Assembly: GCA_016190245.1 (NCBI GenBank)
Contig: JACPQY010000040.1
Coordinates: forward strand, 30,574 to 94,573
Source: Nitrospirota bacterium
GTDB lineage: Bacteria; JACPQY01
Direction of reading: 5' to 3'
Length of the DNA: 64,000 nucleotides
Position 1 is the first letter of the stretch; each line of letters opens with the position of its first letter. The notes beneath the pieces were generated by a model. That model was not told where the DNA came from, made no database searches, and saw only the letters and a program-made list of their open reading frames with translations. This document shows positions 1-8,755 of this stretch, in pieces. Both the position numbers and the translations under genes were made by a program.

Positions 1-1041
1 TTCAAGGGATCGGTGAGCGAGAAAGAGCTCGCCGTTTTCACCCGCCAGGTCTCGACCATGATCGACGCGGGTGTGCCGATCCTGCAGACGATGGAGATCA
101 TGTCCTCGCAGGCCGCAAACAAGTATTTCTCCAAGGTGATCCAGGAGATCAGGGGTGACATCTCCGCCGGAGCTTCCCTGGCGCAGGCGCTCAAACGTCA
201 CCCGAGGATTTTCCCTGATCTCTACGTCAACTTGGTGGGTTCCGGCGAGCAGAGCGGCGCGCTGCCCACCATCCTGAACCGGCTTGCCGTGCAGATCGAG
301 AAGACCGTGAAACTCAAGAGCATGATCAAGAAGGCGATGATGTATCCGTCGGCGGTCGTGGTCGTCGCGGTAGGCGTGATGACGCTCATGCTCACGTGGG
401 TCATGCCGAAGTTCGAGGGAATCTTCGAAGGGCTCGGCGGCCAGTTGCCCCCACTGACCCAGGTCGTCCTGGGCTTGAGTCATTTCATGGTGGACAACCT
501 GATTCTGTTTTTCGGGGGGATTGCGGGCGGCGTGATTCTTTTCGGGCTGGCGATGCGCAACGAGACATTCCGTCATGCCTTCCACGCGTTCCGCCTCAAA
601 TGGCCGATCCTGGGCATGCTGTTCCGCAAGGCTGCGCTGGCTCGGTTCGGGCGGACGCTGGGGACGATGGTCAGCGGCGGTATTCCCATCCTGGACGCGC
701 TCCAGGTCGTGGCCCGGGCGACAGGCGACCTGGTGGTGCAGACCTCCGTGATGAAGCTGCGCGATGAACTGGCCAAGGGCAAGACCCTCTCGGAGCCCAT
801 GTTCAAGGACAAGCTCTTTCCGCCCATGGTGTCGCAGATGGTGCAGGTAGGGGAGAACACGGGCCAGCTCGAAGGGATGCTGGGGAAGGTGGCGGACTAC
901 TATGAAGAAGAGGTGGACGTGGCGGTTGCGGGCTTGTCGAGCCTGATCGAGCCCGTTCTCATCGTGGTTCTGGGCGGCGGTGTGGGGATCATCATCTTGG
1001 CCATGTACATGCCCATCTTCAAGGTCGGCCAGCTTATTTGA
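1..1041 (+). CDS. pilC: Type IV pilus / type II secretion inner-membrane protein (PilC/GspF family), 5' partial
   Basis: This is an inner-membrane platform protein of a type IV pilus or type II secretion machine, which couples the cytoplasmic assembly ATPase to pseudopilin or pilin polymerisation. The reading frame is open from base 1 (F-K-G-S before the first GTG at 13). Family members are about 400 residues and this piece is about 346, so the gene begins outside the window. Two T2SSF domains are visible: the first has the motif FTRQVSTMIDAGVPIL and the second ARFGRTLGTMVSGGIPIL. Hydrophobic membrane segments lie near residues 115-135, 165-185 and at the C-terminus (VLIVVLGGGVGIIILAMY). No pilin or assembly ATPase gene is visible, so pilC versus gspF cannot be decided; the Q/E-rich N-terminal motif looks more PilC-like. 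Family assignment is firm. Confidence 0.9.
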   Translation, partial: FKGSVSEKELAVFTRQVSTMIDAGVPILQTMEIMSSQAANKYFSKVIQEIRGDISAGASLAQALKRHPRIFPDLYVNLVGSGEQSGALPTILNRLAVQIEKTVKLKSMIKKAMMYPSAVVVVAVGVMTLMLTWVMPKFEGIFEGLGGQLPPLTQVVLGLSHFMVDNLILFFGGIAGGVILFGLAMRNETFRHAFHAFRLKWPILGMLFRKAALARFGRTLGTMVSGGIPILDALQVVARATGDLVVQTSVMKLRDELAKGKTLSEPMFKDKLFPPMVSQMVQVGENTGQLEGMLGKVADYYEEEVDVAVAGLSSLIEPVLIVVLGGGVGIIILAMYMPIFKVGQLI

Positions 1042-1094
1042 CCGCGTCCGAGGGCCTGTGGCACCATACCCGACCAAACAAGGAGGCAATTTCG

Positions 1095-1265
1095 ATGGCG
1101 CTTGACCCGAAACTTCTCGAGATCCTGGCGTGCCCCAAGTGCAAGGGGGACATTGCTCTCACGAAAGATGGCGATGGCCTCGTGTGTTCTGCATGCAAAC
1201 TCAAGTACCCCATAAAGGACGACATCCCGATCATGCTGATCGATGAGGCGCTGCCGCTGAAGTAG
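1095..1265 (+). CDS. Trm112 family zinc-binding protein
   Basis: This is a 56-residue Trm112-like protein. The family acts as a small activator or partner of methyltransferases in eukaryotes and archaea; bacterial copies are mostly uncharacterised. The protein starts MALDPKLLEILACPKC and carries two Cys pairs, CPKC and CSAC, the expected zinc-ribbon ligands, followed by the typical YPIKDDIPIML segment. The ATG at 1095 is chosen because an AGGAGG lies at 1081-1086 with good spacing; the open frame extends upstream to 1038 but has no such site. The gene is 53 bases downstream of pilC on the same strand and converges with the LPS-kinase-like gene. In many proteobacteria this gene sits near lpxK or kdsB, and here an LPS-kinase-like gene is next door, which is a loose contextual match. 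Confidence 0.85.
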   Translation: MALDPKLLEILACPKCKGDIALTKDGDGLVCSACKLKYPIKDDIPIMLIDEALPLK

Positions 1266-1273
1266 GACGGGTG

Positions 1274-2059
1274 CTATCGGCGCCAGCCGCGGAGGCGGAT
1301 GGCCCGTGCCAGTGCCCTGTGGAGGCTCCTGATTGTCCGGCGGTCGCCGTTGGCATAGCCGAGGAAGAGGGGGTCGATGAGAGGAGTGGAATCTCGGCCG
1401 GTGGAGAGGAGCGTCTTGTGGACGGAGCGGGCCAATCGAACGGCTTCGGCGCGGCCTCGCGAGCGGGACACGCGGTGGGAGCAGAAGCGCGCCCGATCGA
1501 GATCCACGAAGCGATAGCCGGCCTCCAGGCCGGGCAATAGGATGTTCATGGCGTTGAGGTCGCCATGAAGGAAGCCTGACTCGTGGAGCGCGCGGACCTC
1601 GGCCCCAAGTCGGCGAAGGTCCTCGGGGGGAAGGTCTGGCGACTTCATCCGATCCGCCAACGTGACGGAGGGCTGAAGCTCGGCGGTTGCCACGAGGAGC
1701 GAGGCCCATCGGCGGTTTGGTGGCAATACGAAGAGGCCGACAAGGTTTGGGACGGGCAGGGCCCGTCGCATGGCCTCAGCGTGAACCGAGAGCCATCGCG
1801 CCGCCGCAGCCTCGACGGAGTAGAGGTCGGGGAGAAACGGTGCCAGGAGGCCGCCGCGGCACCTGCGCTTGACGCGTGCGGTTCCTGCGTCGATCCGGAA
1901 GGCGTGCGAGGTTCCACGGGGCGACTCGGCAAGGTCGCGGAAGGGAAGGGCTTCAGCGAGCGCCTCCCATGACCGGCGGAGCAGGCAGTCCGCGTCCGGG
2001 CGGCGGACGAGCCGGAAGTCCGATGCGTTCGGGTGCGAGACCAGCCGGGAAAGGCTCAC
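1274..2059 (-). CDS. LPS kinase-like protein (Kdo/WaaP family)
   Basis: A 261-residue protein kinase-fold protein of the Kdo kinase/WaaP type, which phosphorylates sugars of the LPS inner core. The catalytic loop reads LHGDLNAMNILL and the metal-binding segment reads FVDLDRAR, the usual H-G-D-x(4)-N and D-x-D arrangement of this family. A basic stretch (RVKRRCRGG) lies about where the nucleotide-binding lysine is expected. It is the last gene of a minus-strand run that starts with aroB; the gap to the preceding haem-protein gene is 24 bases. Kinase fold is well supported; the exact substrate (Kdo or heptose) is inferred from the family and not shown. Confidence 0.75.
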   Translation of the reverse strand: MSLSRLVSHPNASDFRLVRRPDADCLLRRSWEALAEALPFRDLAESPRGTSHAFRIDAGTARVKRRCRGGLLAPFLPDLYSVEAAAARWLSVHAEAMRRALPVPNLVGLFVLPPNRRWASLLVATAELQPSVTLADRMKSPDLPPEDLRRLGAEVRALHESGFLHGDLNAMNILLPGLEAGYRFVDLDRARFCSHRVSRSRGRAEAVRLARSVHKTLLSTGRDSTPLIDPLFLGYANGDRRTIRSLHRALARAIRLRGWRR

Positions 2060-2083
2060 GCCTGTTCTCCCGATCCGGTTCTA

Positions 2084-2806
2084 TCAGTCCAGCGGCGTGC
2101 CGTCGAGCAACGAAAGAATCGTGCGGATGTCCTCCTTGACGCAGGTGAAAATCGGGGTGTCCTTCAGGGTGTAGCGTCTCACCTCCGTGGAGCGCATCTC
2201 CATCACAAGGTCGAGGAAGTCACCGGGCTGGTCGGTCTCGAAAGCCACCACGAATTCCTGATCGTCAAGCCCGAACGAGTACGTCGTGTTCACTTTCACC
2301 GAGGGGTACTTGTGGCCGTACTGGAAATGCGCATCCATCATTTTCTGACGCTGCTCGAACGACAGGAGATACCAGTCCGGGGTCTTGGTGAAAGGATAGA
2401 CGAAAAGGTACTTGGATTGGGCGGGGACGATTTCGGTGCGCGACGCGTGTCCGCCCTCGTGGGAGTGTTCCTGGACGTAGATGGAGCGGCTCGTCATCGA
2501 GAGGTAGGACTGCGCGGTGTTCAGGTAGCGGCCGAGTCCCGTGGCGAGGATGTCGGAGGTCACTTGCTGGAAATCCTCGAGTCGGTAGGAGATGCGCCAG
2601 AGCATGAAGTCGCAATCGGCGCGGGTGCCCATCGTGCTGTAGGGGAAGATCATGATCCGCTTGGCGTACTCGCCGTAGGTCTTGAGGAATTCGGTCTTGG
2701 CGCTCAGGCGTTCGGCGTCGGGCAGGCGGCGGAAGGCGGGATCGAGACGATAGAAGACGAAGCTGACGAACTGGCGGCGGTGATTTCGAGTTTCGCTTTG
2801 TGGCAT
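2084..2806 (-). CDS. hemQ: Chlorite dismutase-family haem protein, HemQ-like (coproheme decarboxylase)
   Basis: A 240-residue member of the chlorite dismutase superfamily. The family includes true chlorite dismutases and HemQ, which decarboxylates coproheme III to haem b. The conserved core is present: KYLFVYPFTKTPDWY, then RQKMMDAHFQYGH with His160 as probable proximal haem ligand, then GLDDQEFVVAFE. In dismutases an essential distal Arg lies about 13 residues after that His; here the equivalent positions read K-V-N-T with no Arg, so chlorite dismutation is unlikely and a HemQ-type role is preferred. It lies between queE and the LPS-kinase-like gene on the minus strand. Family is certain; function is inferred from the missing Arg and from what HemQ does elsewhere. 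Confidence 0.75.
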   Translation of the reverse strand: MPQSETRNHRRQFVSFVFYRLDPAFRRLPDAERLSAKTEFLKTYGEYAKRIMIFPYSTMGTRADCDFMLWRISYRLEDFQQVTSDILATGLGRYLNTAQSYLSMTSRSIYVQEHSHEGGHASRTEIVPAQSKYLFVYPFTKTPDWYLLSFEQRQKMMDAHFQYGHKYPSVKVNTTYSFGLDDQEFVVAFETDQPGDFLDLVMEMRSTEVRRYTLKDTPIFTCVKEDIRTILSLLDGTPLD

Positions 2807-2871
2807 CCCGCGAGTCTAGAAAACGCGGGGCGCGGTGTCAACGCCGTCCCCCAACCTGCAGCTCGGCGTCC

Positions 2872-3639
2872 TCACGTCCCCCGGCGATTGCCAAAGCGCT
2901 CGATGTGAAGGCGGGGGCTGAAACCGAAGCCGGTTCGCCGACACAGTTCCCGGATCGAGGCATAGGCGCGGGGGATCTTTGCCGTCTCCACGACCTGCGG
3001 CATGAGGAGGATCTTCTCGCGCGGAATGGGGATCTGGGCGGCGAGCGAATCGATCTCTCCCAATTCCCTTTCGCTCTCGACCACGAATTTGACCTGGCAA
3101 TCGCGGCCGTTACCCCCGTTGTAGCGGTCGAGGAAGCTGCGGATCACGTCCGGTTGGAGGCGTGTGCGCGCGTGCCAGAAGCTCAACTCGGGGCCGTGCC
3201 CATTCTGAGATGTGTCGGGGATCGAGTGACGCAGTTTGGGACTGAGCGAGGCGAGGTGAACGGCGAGGGGTTCGAAGATGGTCGCGTTCGTTTCGAGGGT
3301 CAGATGATAGCCTTCGTGCCACCATCGCTCGCACAGCGGGCGGAGCGCCTCGGCTTGGAGGAGGGGCTCGCCACCGGTGAGGACGAGATGACGGGTTCCG
3401 TGTTCCGCGCTGAGCCGCTCCACTCGTTCGCCGAGGGACGCCGCATCCATCCATTCGAATTCGGGAGTCCAGCTTGTGTACGGGGTGTCGCACCAGCGGC
3501 AGCGCAGGTTGCAGAAGCTCGTGCGCACGAAGACGGAGGGCGTGCCGGCAAGGCGGCCTTCACCCTGGATGGAGGCGAAGATTTCGCTGATGCGCAGGGC
3601 GGAGAGCAAGCGGGATTCGGGGCCGGGGCGCACCTCCAT
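2872..3639 (-). CDS. queE: 7-carboxy-7-deazaguanine synthase QueE
   Basis: A radical SAM enzyme of queuosine biosynthesis that converts 6-carboxytetrahydropterin to 7-carboxy-7-deazaguanine, the substrate of QueC. The N-terminus has the QueE signature SEIFASIQGEG, the radical SAM cluster motif CNLRCRWCDT, and the GGEP motif (LTGGEPLLQ). The open frame runs upstream into queC, but the ATG at 3639 (MEVRPGPESRLL) gives a normal 255-residue protein and clears the queC stop by 22 bases, so it is preferred over the longer frame. It follows queC in the same operon, matching the pathway. No queD or queF is seen in the window. Confidence 0.92.
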   Translation of the reverse strand: MEVRPGPESRLLSALRISEIFASIQGEGRLAGTPSVFVRTSFCNLRCRWCDTPYTSWTPEFEWMDAASLGERVERLSAEHGTRHLVLTGGEPLLQAEALRPLCERWWHEGYHLTLETNATIFEPLAVHLASLSPKLRHSIPDTSQNGHGPELSFWHARTRLQPDVIRSFLDRYNGGNGRDCQVKFVVESERELGEIDSLAAQIPIPREKILLMPQVVETAKIPRAYASIRELCRRTGFGFSPRLHIERFGNRRGT

Positions 3640-3661
3640 CGGCTGGCGTGCTTCGCGCGGT

Positions 3662-4360
3662 TCAGGCTGGCGTGTCCGGCGGATAGGCAGCCGGGTCCCG
3701 CACGCCGGCCTCCACGAAGCCTTTGCGCCGGAGAATGCAGGAGTCACACGCGCCGCACGGCGAGCCCGACTCGGAAGGGTCGTAGCAACTGTGAGTCAGC
3801 GAGAAATCGACGCCGAGCGCAGCGCCCTTGCGAATGATGTCCGCCTTGGTCAGTCGAACGAGCGGGGCGTGGACGCGGAAGATCGCCCCCTCCGCTCCGG
3901 CCTTGGTGGCGAGGGAGGCGAGCCTTTCGAATTGCTGAAGGTACTCCGGCCGACAGTCGGGGTAGCCGCTGTAGTCGATGGCGTTGACGCCGATGAAGAG
4001 GTCGCGCGCGCCGAGCACCTCCGCCCAACCCAGGGCGATGGAAAGGAAGACGGTGTTGCGCGCCGGCACGTAGGTCACGGGGATGCCCGCGGCCATGGCC
4101 CGGGCGTCGCGGTTCTTGGGGACATCGATCCCGGCGGTGAGGGCCGATCCCCCGATCCGTCGCAGATTCAGCTCCAGCACGAGATGCTCGGTGGCGCCCA
4201 AGAACCTGGCCACCCTGCGCGCGGCTTCAAGCTCGATCTTGTGCCGCTGGCCGTAGTCGAAGGTGAGGGCGCAGGTCTCGTGCCCTTTTCCGCGTGCGAC
4301 GGCGAGCGCGGTCGCGGAATCGACGCCTCCGCTGAGGAGAACAACGGCCTTGCGTGCCAT
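3662..4360 (-). CDS. queC: 7-cyano-7-deazaguanine (preQ0) synthase QueC
   Basis: An ATP-dependent enzyme that converts 7-carboxy-7-deazaguanine to preQ0 in queuosine biosynthesis. The PP-loop [13 protein letters not shown] is at the N-terminus, followed by [10 protein letters not shown] and the family motif [12 protein letters not shown]. The C-terminal zinc site is complete: C-Y-D-P...CGACDSC. At 232 residues it is full length. It lies directly upstream of queE (22-base gap), so the two steps are co-expressed; the operon appears to begin at aroB. Confidence 0.95.
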   Translation of the reverse strand: MARKAVVLLSGGVDSATALAVARGKGHETCALTFDYGQRHKIELEAARRVARFLGATEHLVLELNLRRIGGSALTAGIDVPKNRDARAMAAGIPVTYVPARNTVFLSIALGWAEVLGARDLFIGVNAIDYSGYPDCRPEYLQQFERLASLATKAGAEGAIFRVHAPLVRLTKADIIRKGAALGVDFSLTHSCYDPSESGSPCGACDSCILRRKGFVEAGVRDPAAYPPDTPA

Positions 4361-4426
4361 GCGCCCATTATAGGCGCCACTCGCCGGGACGCCAGTCTGT
4401 CCCGAGGCGAGTGCGGACGTGCGCGA

Positions 4427-4849
4427 TCACCCCCGCCGGGGCGTCGGTCGCCCATGAGGTTGGGACGCGTCGGGCTCGATGCTGTGGTCCGCCAGGCAGG
4501 AACGAATGAGCGCAGCGATGTCCGGCTCGAGACGGCGTGCCACGGCCTCGAATTTCCTGGCCACATCTGCGCGTGACCACAGGCCGTCGGCGACGATTAC
4601 CGGCGAGCGCTTGTGGGCTGGGCCGTCCGGATCGCCGGGGTCCACGAGCGCGTGTCCCACGAGACGGCCCCCTTTCCATTCCACCACCTCCTCCTTCTCG
4701 GTCCCTTTTCCGAACGTGAACTGGAAGCGCGTGACGCGGCCATGGGCGTCGGCCCAGACGTACAGATCGTGGGTGGAGTCCGTGTACCAGCTCAACCCTG
4801 CGCGTATCTCTTCCGGTTTGATCAGGCGATTGGGTACGCGACGCAGCAC
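4427..4849 (-). CDS. Conserved-looking small protein of unknown function
   Basis: A 140-residue soluble protein that I do not recognise. Its start codon lies only two bases after the aroB stop, so it is almost certainly translated from the aroB message, and it is followed 66 bases later by queC. It has a balanced composition with a regular alternating pattern in the middle (HDLYVWADAHGRVTRFQFTFG, EKEEVVEWKGGRLVGHALV) that suggests beta strands, a helical C-terminal half and a basic, proline-rich tail. No signal peptide, membrane segment or catalytic motif is evident. Confidence 0.7.
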   Translation of the reverse strand: MLRRVPNRLIKPEEIRAGLSWYTDSTHDLYVWADAHGRVTRFQFTFGKGTEKEEVVEWKGGRLVGHALVDPGDPDGPAHKRSPVIVADGLWSRADVARKFEAVARRLEPDIAALIRSCLADHSIEPDASQPHGRPTPRRG

Positions 4850-4851
4850 GG

Positions 4852-5973
4852 CTATCCTCTCGGCGCGCCCCGGTCTGCGAGGACCTCCCGGATCAACTCC
4901 GGCCCCACCCGCGCGTCGAGCCGGGCGCTCCCGATCCGTTCGAGGACGACGAAGCGATGCACCCCGTCTCTGAACTTCTTGTCGAACTTCATGTGATGGA
5001 TGATGGATTCGATGGAACAGCCCATGGACGCATCAATTCGCGTAGGCAGGGAATAGCGATCCAGGGCCGCCTTCACGCGTCCAGTGATGTCGCGAGGTAC
5101 GATGCCCAGGCGGTGGGAGATCTCCACCGCAGCGAGCATGCCGATGGCGATCGCCTCCCCATGGAGGAGGTTCTCATAGCCGCACGCGGCCTCGATGGCG
5201 TGTCCGATGGTGTGCCCGAAGTTGAGGATCGCCCGCCTGCCGGAGCCCGCCACATCATCGTAGGGGTCTTCGCCGACCACCTCTGCCTTGATCGCAACGC
5301 AGCGGCTCACCACCGAGGCGAGTGCATCCGCATCCTTGGCCAGGATTCGATCTGCGTCGCGCTCGAGGTCGTCGGCGAGCCCCGCGTCCGCGATGAGGCC
5401 GTACTTGATGACTTCGGCCATGCCCGATGCGAGCTGCCGGGCCGGGAGGGAGGAGAGAAGCGTGACGTCGCTCAGCACCAGCCTCGGGTGGTAGAACAGT
5501 CCCAACAGGTTCTTGCCCTCCGAAAGGTTCACGGCCACCTTGCCTCCGATGGAAGAATCCACCTGGGCCAGCAGCGTGGTGGGAATGATCGCGTACGGGA
5601 TGCCCCGCCGGTAGGTGCCCGCCACGAATCCCGCGAGGTCGCTCACCGCCCCCCCCCCGAGGGCGAGGATCCCCGTGCCATCGGGGCTGCCGACCTTCGT
5701 GAGTCCTCCCAGAGCGGCGAGGTAGGACTCCGTGGATTTTGCCGCCTCGCCGTCCGGGATGAGAATCCGCGTGACAGATCGCCCGCTGCGCTGGACCGCT
5801 TGCTCGATCGACCCGGCATGGAGCGCCGCCAGCGGGGCGGACGTGATGAGCGCGACGTGGGGCGGGAATCCCGCCTCGTCGAGCAGTGCTGGGAGCTCCG
5901 ACGACAACCGCGTGCCGACGACGACAGGATAAGATAGCGCCGGTGTTCGGATGTAAACGTGCGCGCGCTGCAT
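4852..5973 (-). CDS. aroB: 3-dehydroquinate synthase AroB
   Basis: The second enzyme of the shikimate pathway, which cyclises DAHP to 3-dehydroquinate using NAD and a divalent metal. The NAD-binding GILALGGGAVSDLAGFVA and the metal-binding FGHTIGHAIE are both present, as is the family motif TTLLAQVDSSIGGK. At 373 residues it is a normal length. It is the first gene of a minus-strand run (aroB, unknown, queC, queE, hemQ-like, kinase) and is divergent from nuoJ, with about 87 bases between the two starts. Confidence 0.95.
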   Translation of the reverse strand: MQRAHVYIRTPALSYPVVVGTRLSSELPALLDEAGFPPHVALITSAPLAALHAGSIEQAVQRSGRSVTRILIPDGEAAKSTESYLAALGGLTKVGSPDGTGILALGGGAVSDLAGFVAGTYRRGIPYAIIPTTLLAQVDSSIGGKVAVNLSEGKNLLGLFYHPRLVLSDVTLLSSLPARQLASGMAEVIKYGLIADAGLADDLERDADRILAKDADALASVVSRCVAIKAEVVGEDPYDDVAGSGRRAILNFGHTIGHAIEAACGYENLLHGEAIAIGMLAAVEISHRLGIVPRDITGRVKAALDRYSLPTRIDASMGCSIESIIHHMKFDKKFRDGVHRFVVLERIGSARLDARVGPELIREVLADRGAPRG

Positions 5974-6060
5974 CGCATCATGATAGCACGCGGCGCGGGG
6001 CGATTGTCCTTGAATTCCCTCGAAGGGAAGGCTAGGTTACGCACGCCCAAGCATCGGCGT

Positions 6061-6552
<492 letters not shown>

Positions 6553-6593
6553 GCGGGGCGTGCAGCAGCATAGGACCGGGCCGGCCTGGGGGC

Positions 6594-6600
6594 AGGAGGA
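6594..6600 (+). promoter_or_regulatory. Ribosome binding site that fixes the TTG start of nuoK
   Basis: An AGGAGGA lies four bases upstream of the TTG at 6605. It supports this rare start over the ATG at 6560 in the same frame, whose extra 15 residues are not part of the family. Confidence 0.7.
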
Positions 6601-6604
6601 GAAG

Positions 6605-6907
6605 TTGATCCCGCTCAGCCACACCATCCTGCTCTCCGCAGTACTATTTGCCGTCGGCACTGTGGGGTTCCTGGTCCGCCGGAGCGCCGTGATGATGCTG
6701 GTATGCGTGGAAATCATGCTGAACGCCGCGAACATCGCCTTCATCGCCTTCGCTCGGCACCACCTGAGTATGGCTGGGCACATCTGGGTATTCGTGGTGA
6801 TCACCGTGGCCGCCGGCGAGGCGGCCATCGGGCTCGCCCTGATCGTGGCCCTCGCCCGGGAACGGGGGACGATTCAGGTGGACGAGCTTCGTTCCCTCAA
6901 GGGCTGA
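6605..6907 (+). CDS. nuoK: NADH-quinone oxidoreductase subunit K
   Basis: A small membrane subunit of complex I (Mrp/ND4L type). Starting at TTG 6605, the protein is 100 residues, the usual NuoK length, with three hydrophobic helices. The two proton-path glutamates are seen in VCVEIMLNAANIAF and VAAGEAAIGLALIV. It lies between nuoJ and nuoL with short gaps. The start is set by the strong AGGAGGA just upstream. Confidence 0.92.
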   Translation: MIPLSHTILLSAVLFAVGTVGFLVRRSAVMMLVCVEIMLNAANIAFIAFARHHLSMAGHIWVFVVITVAAGEAAIGLALIVALARERGTIQVDELRSLKG

Positions 6908-6913
6908 AATACC

Positions 6914-8755
6914 GTGTTCCGCGTCTGGGCTATACCGCTGATCCCCCTCCTGGGGTTCGTCTACATCGGGCTGTTGAGCCGTCGCCTGAGCCGCCGGGCG
7001 GCGGCCATTGTGGGTTGCTCCACCGTCGCGCTCTCCTTCCTGGTTTCCCTCGAAGGCGCACTCCAACTCCTGAGGGGCGAGGAGGCTCTGACGGCGACTT
7101 TCTACACGTGGGCCTCGCTGGGGGACACGCTGGTTCGGCTGGACTACCGGCTGGACGCGCTTTCGGGCTCGATGGCGCTCATCGTGAGCGGTGTAGGGTT
7201 CCTCATCCATCTGTACTCCGTCGGCTACATGCATGGCGACCGCGGCTTCAACAGGTATTTCGCGTTCCTCAACCTTTTCATCTTCTTCATGCTCACGCTT
7301 GTCCTCTCGGACAATCTTCTGTTGACATTCGTCGGGTGGGAGGGCGTGGGGCTGTGCTCGTACCTCCTCATCGGCTTCTGGTACGAGAAGTCGGATCCTC
7401 CACCGGCAGCGGTCAAGGCGTTCGTGGTGAACCGCATTGGCGATTTCGGGTTCCTCACGGCGATGGTGCTTCTCTTGGCGCAAGTGGGGACGCTCTCAAT
7501 CTCGGAACTCCTTCAGTCCGCCCCCGGCGCTTTCGAAGCCTGGCCGGTGGGTGCCCTTGCCGTGGGTCTCCTTCTTTTCCTGGCGGCCACGGGCAAGTCG
7601 GCCCAGGTGCCGCTCTACGTGTGGCTGCCGGACGCGATGGCCGGCCCGACGCCCGTGAGCGCGCTTATCCATGCGGCCACCATGGTGACGGCCGGGGTGT
7701 ACCTCATGGCCCGGTTCCGTCCGATCCTGGAACTTCAGCCGCAGGTGCTCGAAGTGATCTGCGCCGTGGGCGCGGTCACGGCGCTCCTCGCCGCTTTGAT
7801 CGCGCTCGCTCAGCGCGACATCAAGCGCGTGCTGGCCTACTCGACGGTGAGCCAGCTCGGCTACATGTTCATGGGCGTCGCCGCCGGGGGGGGGGTGGCC
7901 GGGATGTTCCACCTCACCACCCATGCTTTCTTCAAGGCGTTGCTCTTCCTCGGGGCAGGCTCCGTCATCCACGCGATGGGCGGCGAGCAGGACATCACGA
8001 AGATGGGGGGGCTGCGGTCGAAGACGCCGATCACGTTCTGGACCTGTCTCGTGGGGGCGCTCGCCTTGGCCGGGCTGTTTCCCACCGCCGGTTTCTATAG
8101 CAAGGACTTGATCCTGGCCGACGTGCTGCATTTTGGCGAGTGGGGCCGGATTCTCTTTGCCATGGGCGTCCTCACGGCGGGACTTACGGCGTTCTACACC
8201 GCTCGATGGCTCATGCTGATCTTTTTCGGCGAGTACCGCAGCCCGCACCACCACCCGCACGAGAGCCCGGCGGTGATGACCGTGCCGCTGGTCCTACTGG
8301 CCATCTTCAGCTTCGGCGCGGGATGGGGGGAACACGCGTACGCGCACTTCGTGGGGCGGGTCTTGGAGCCGCCGGAAGGTCACGTGCCCGGTCAGGTGAT
8401 CGCCTGGGCGTCGGGTGCAGGCATCGTGGGCTTGTTGGCGGGCTTCCTGCGCTACCGGAGTCTCGTGCCGGGCCCGGGCCCGGCGAAGGGATTGGCGCGC
8501 GTGTCCGAGCGGAAATTCTGGGTGGATGAGATCTATGACGCTCTCATCGTCCGGCCGTATCAGTTCCTCTCTAAGGTGATAGCCTCCTGGGTGGATGGCG
8601 GGCTGATTGACACGGCTCTCGTCAACGGCTCGGGCGCGTTGGTGCGCGCCGCCGGTCGGATTGTCCGGCCGCTCCAGAACGGCCAGATTCAGGTGTACAC
8701 CTTGGCCATGATGGTCGGCCTTGTCGCCGCGCTCGGATGGATGCTGTGGTCCTGA
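6914..8755 (+). CDS. nuoL: NADH-quinone oxidoreductase subunit L
   Basis: The distal antiporter-like proton-pumping subunit of complex I, 613 residues. It has the family blocks FVGWEGVGLCSYLLIGFWY, FLAATGKSAQVPLYVWLPDAM (channel Lys), PTPVSALIHAATMVTAGVYL and KRVLAYSTVSQLGYMF. The C-terminus has the expected long amphipathic/lateral helix followed by a final membrane segment (VYTLAMMVGLVAALGWML). GTG start at 6914, seven bases after the nuoK stop. It overlaps the start of nuoM by 19 bases. Confidence 0.95.
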   Translation: MFRVWAIPLIPLLGFVYIGLLSRRLSRRAAAIVGCSTVALSFLVSLEGALQLLRGEEALTATFYTWASLGDTLVRLDYRLDALSGSMALIVSGVGFLIHLYSVGYMHGDRGFNRYFAFLNLFIFFMLTLVLSDNLLLTFVGWEGVGLCSYLLIGFWYEKSDPPPAAVKAFVVNRIGDFGFLTAMVLLLAQVGTLSISELLQSAPGAFEAWPVGALAVGLLLFLAATGKSAQVPLYVWLPDAMAGPTPVSALIHAATMVTAGVYLMARFRPILELQPQVLEVICAVGAVTALLAALIALAQRDIKRVLAYSTVSQLGYMFMGVAAGGGVAGMFHLTTHAFFKALLFLGAGSVIHAMGGEQDITKMGGLRSKTPITFWTCLVGALALAGLFPTAGFYSKDLILADVLHFGEWGRILFAMGVLTAGLTAFYTARWLMLIFFGEYRSPHHHPHESPAVMTVPLVLLAIFSFGAGWGEHAYAHFVGRVLEPPEGHVPGQVIAWASGAGIVGLLAGFLRYRSLVPGPGPAKGLARVSERKFWVDEIYDALIVRPYQFLSKVIASWVDGGLIDTALVNGSGALVRAAGRIVRPLQNGQIQVYTLAMMVGLVAALGWMLWS

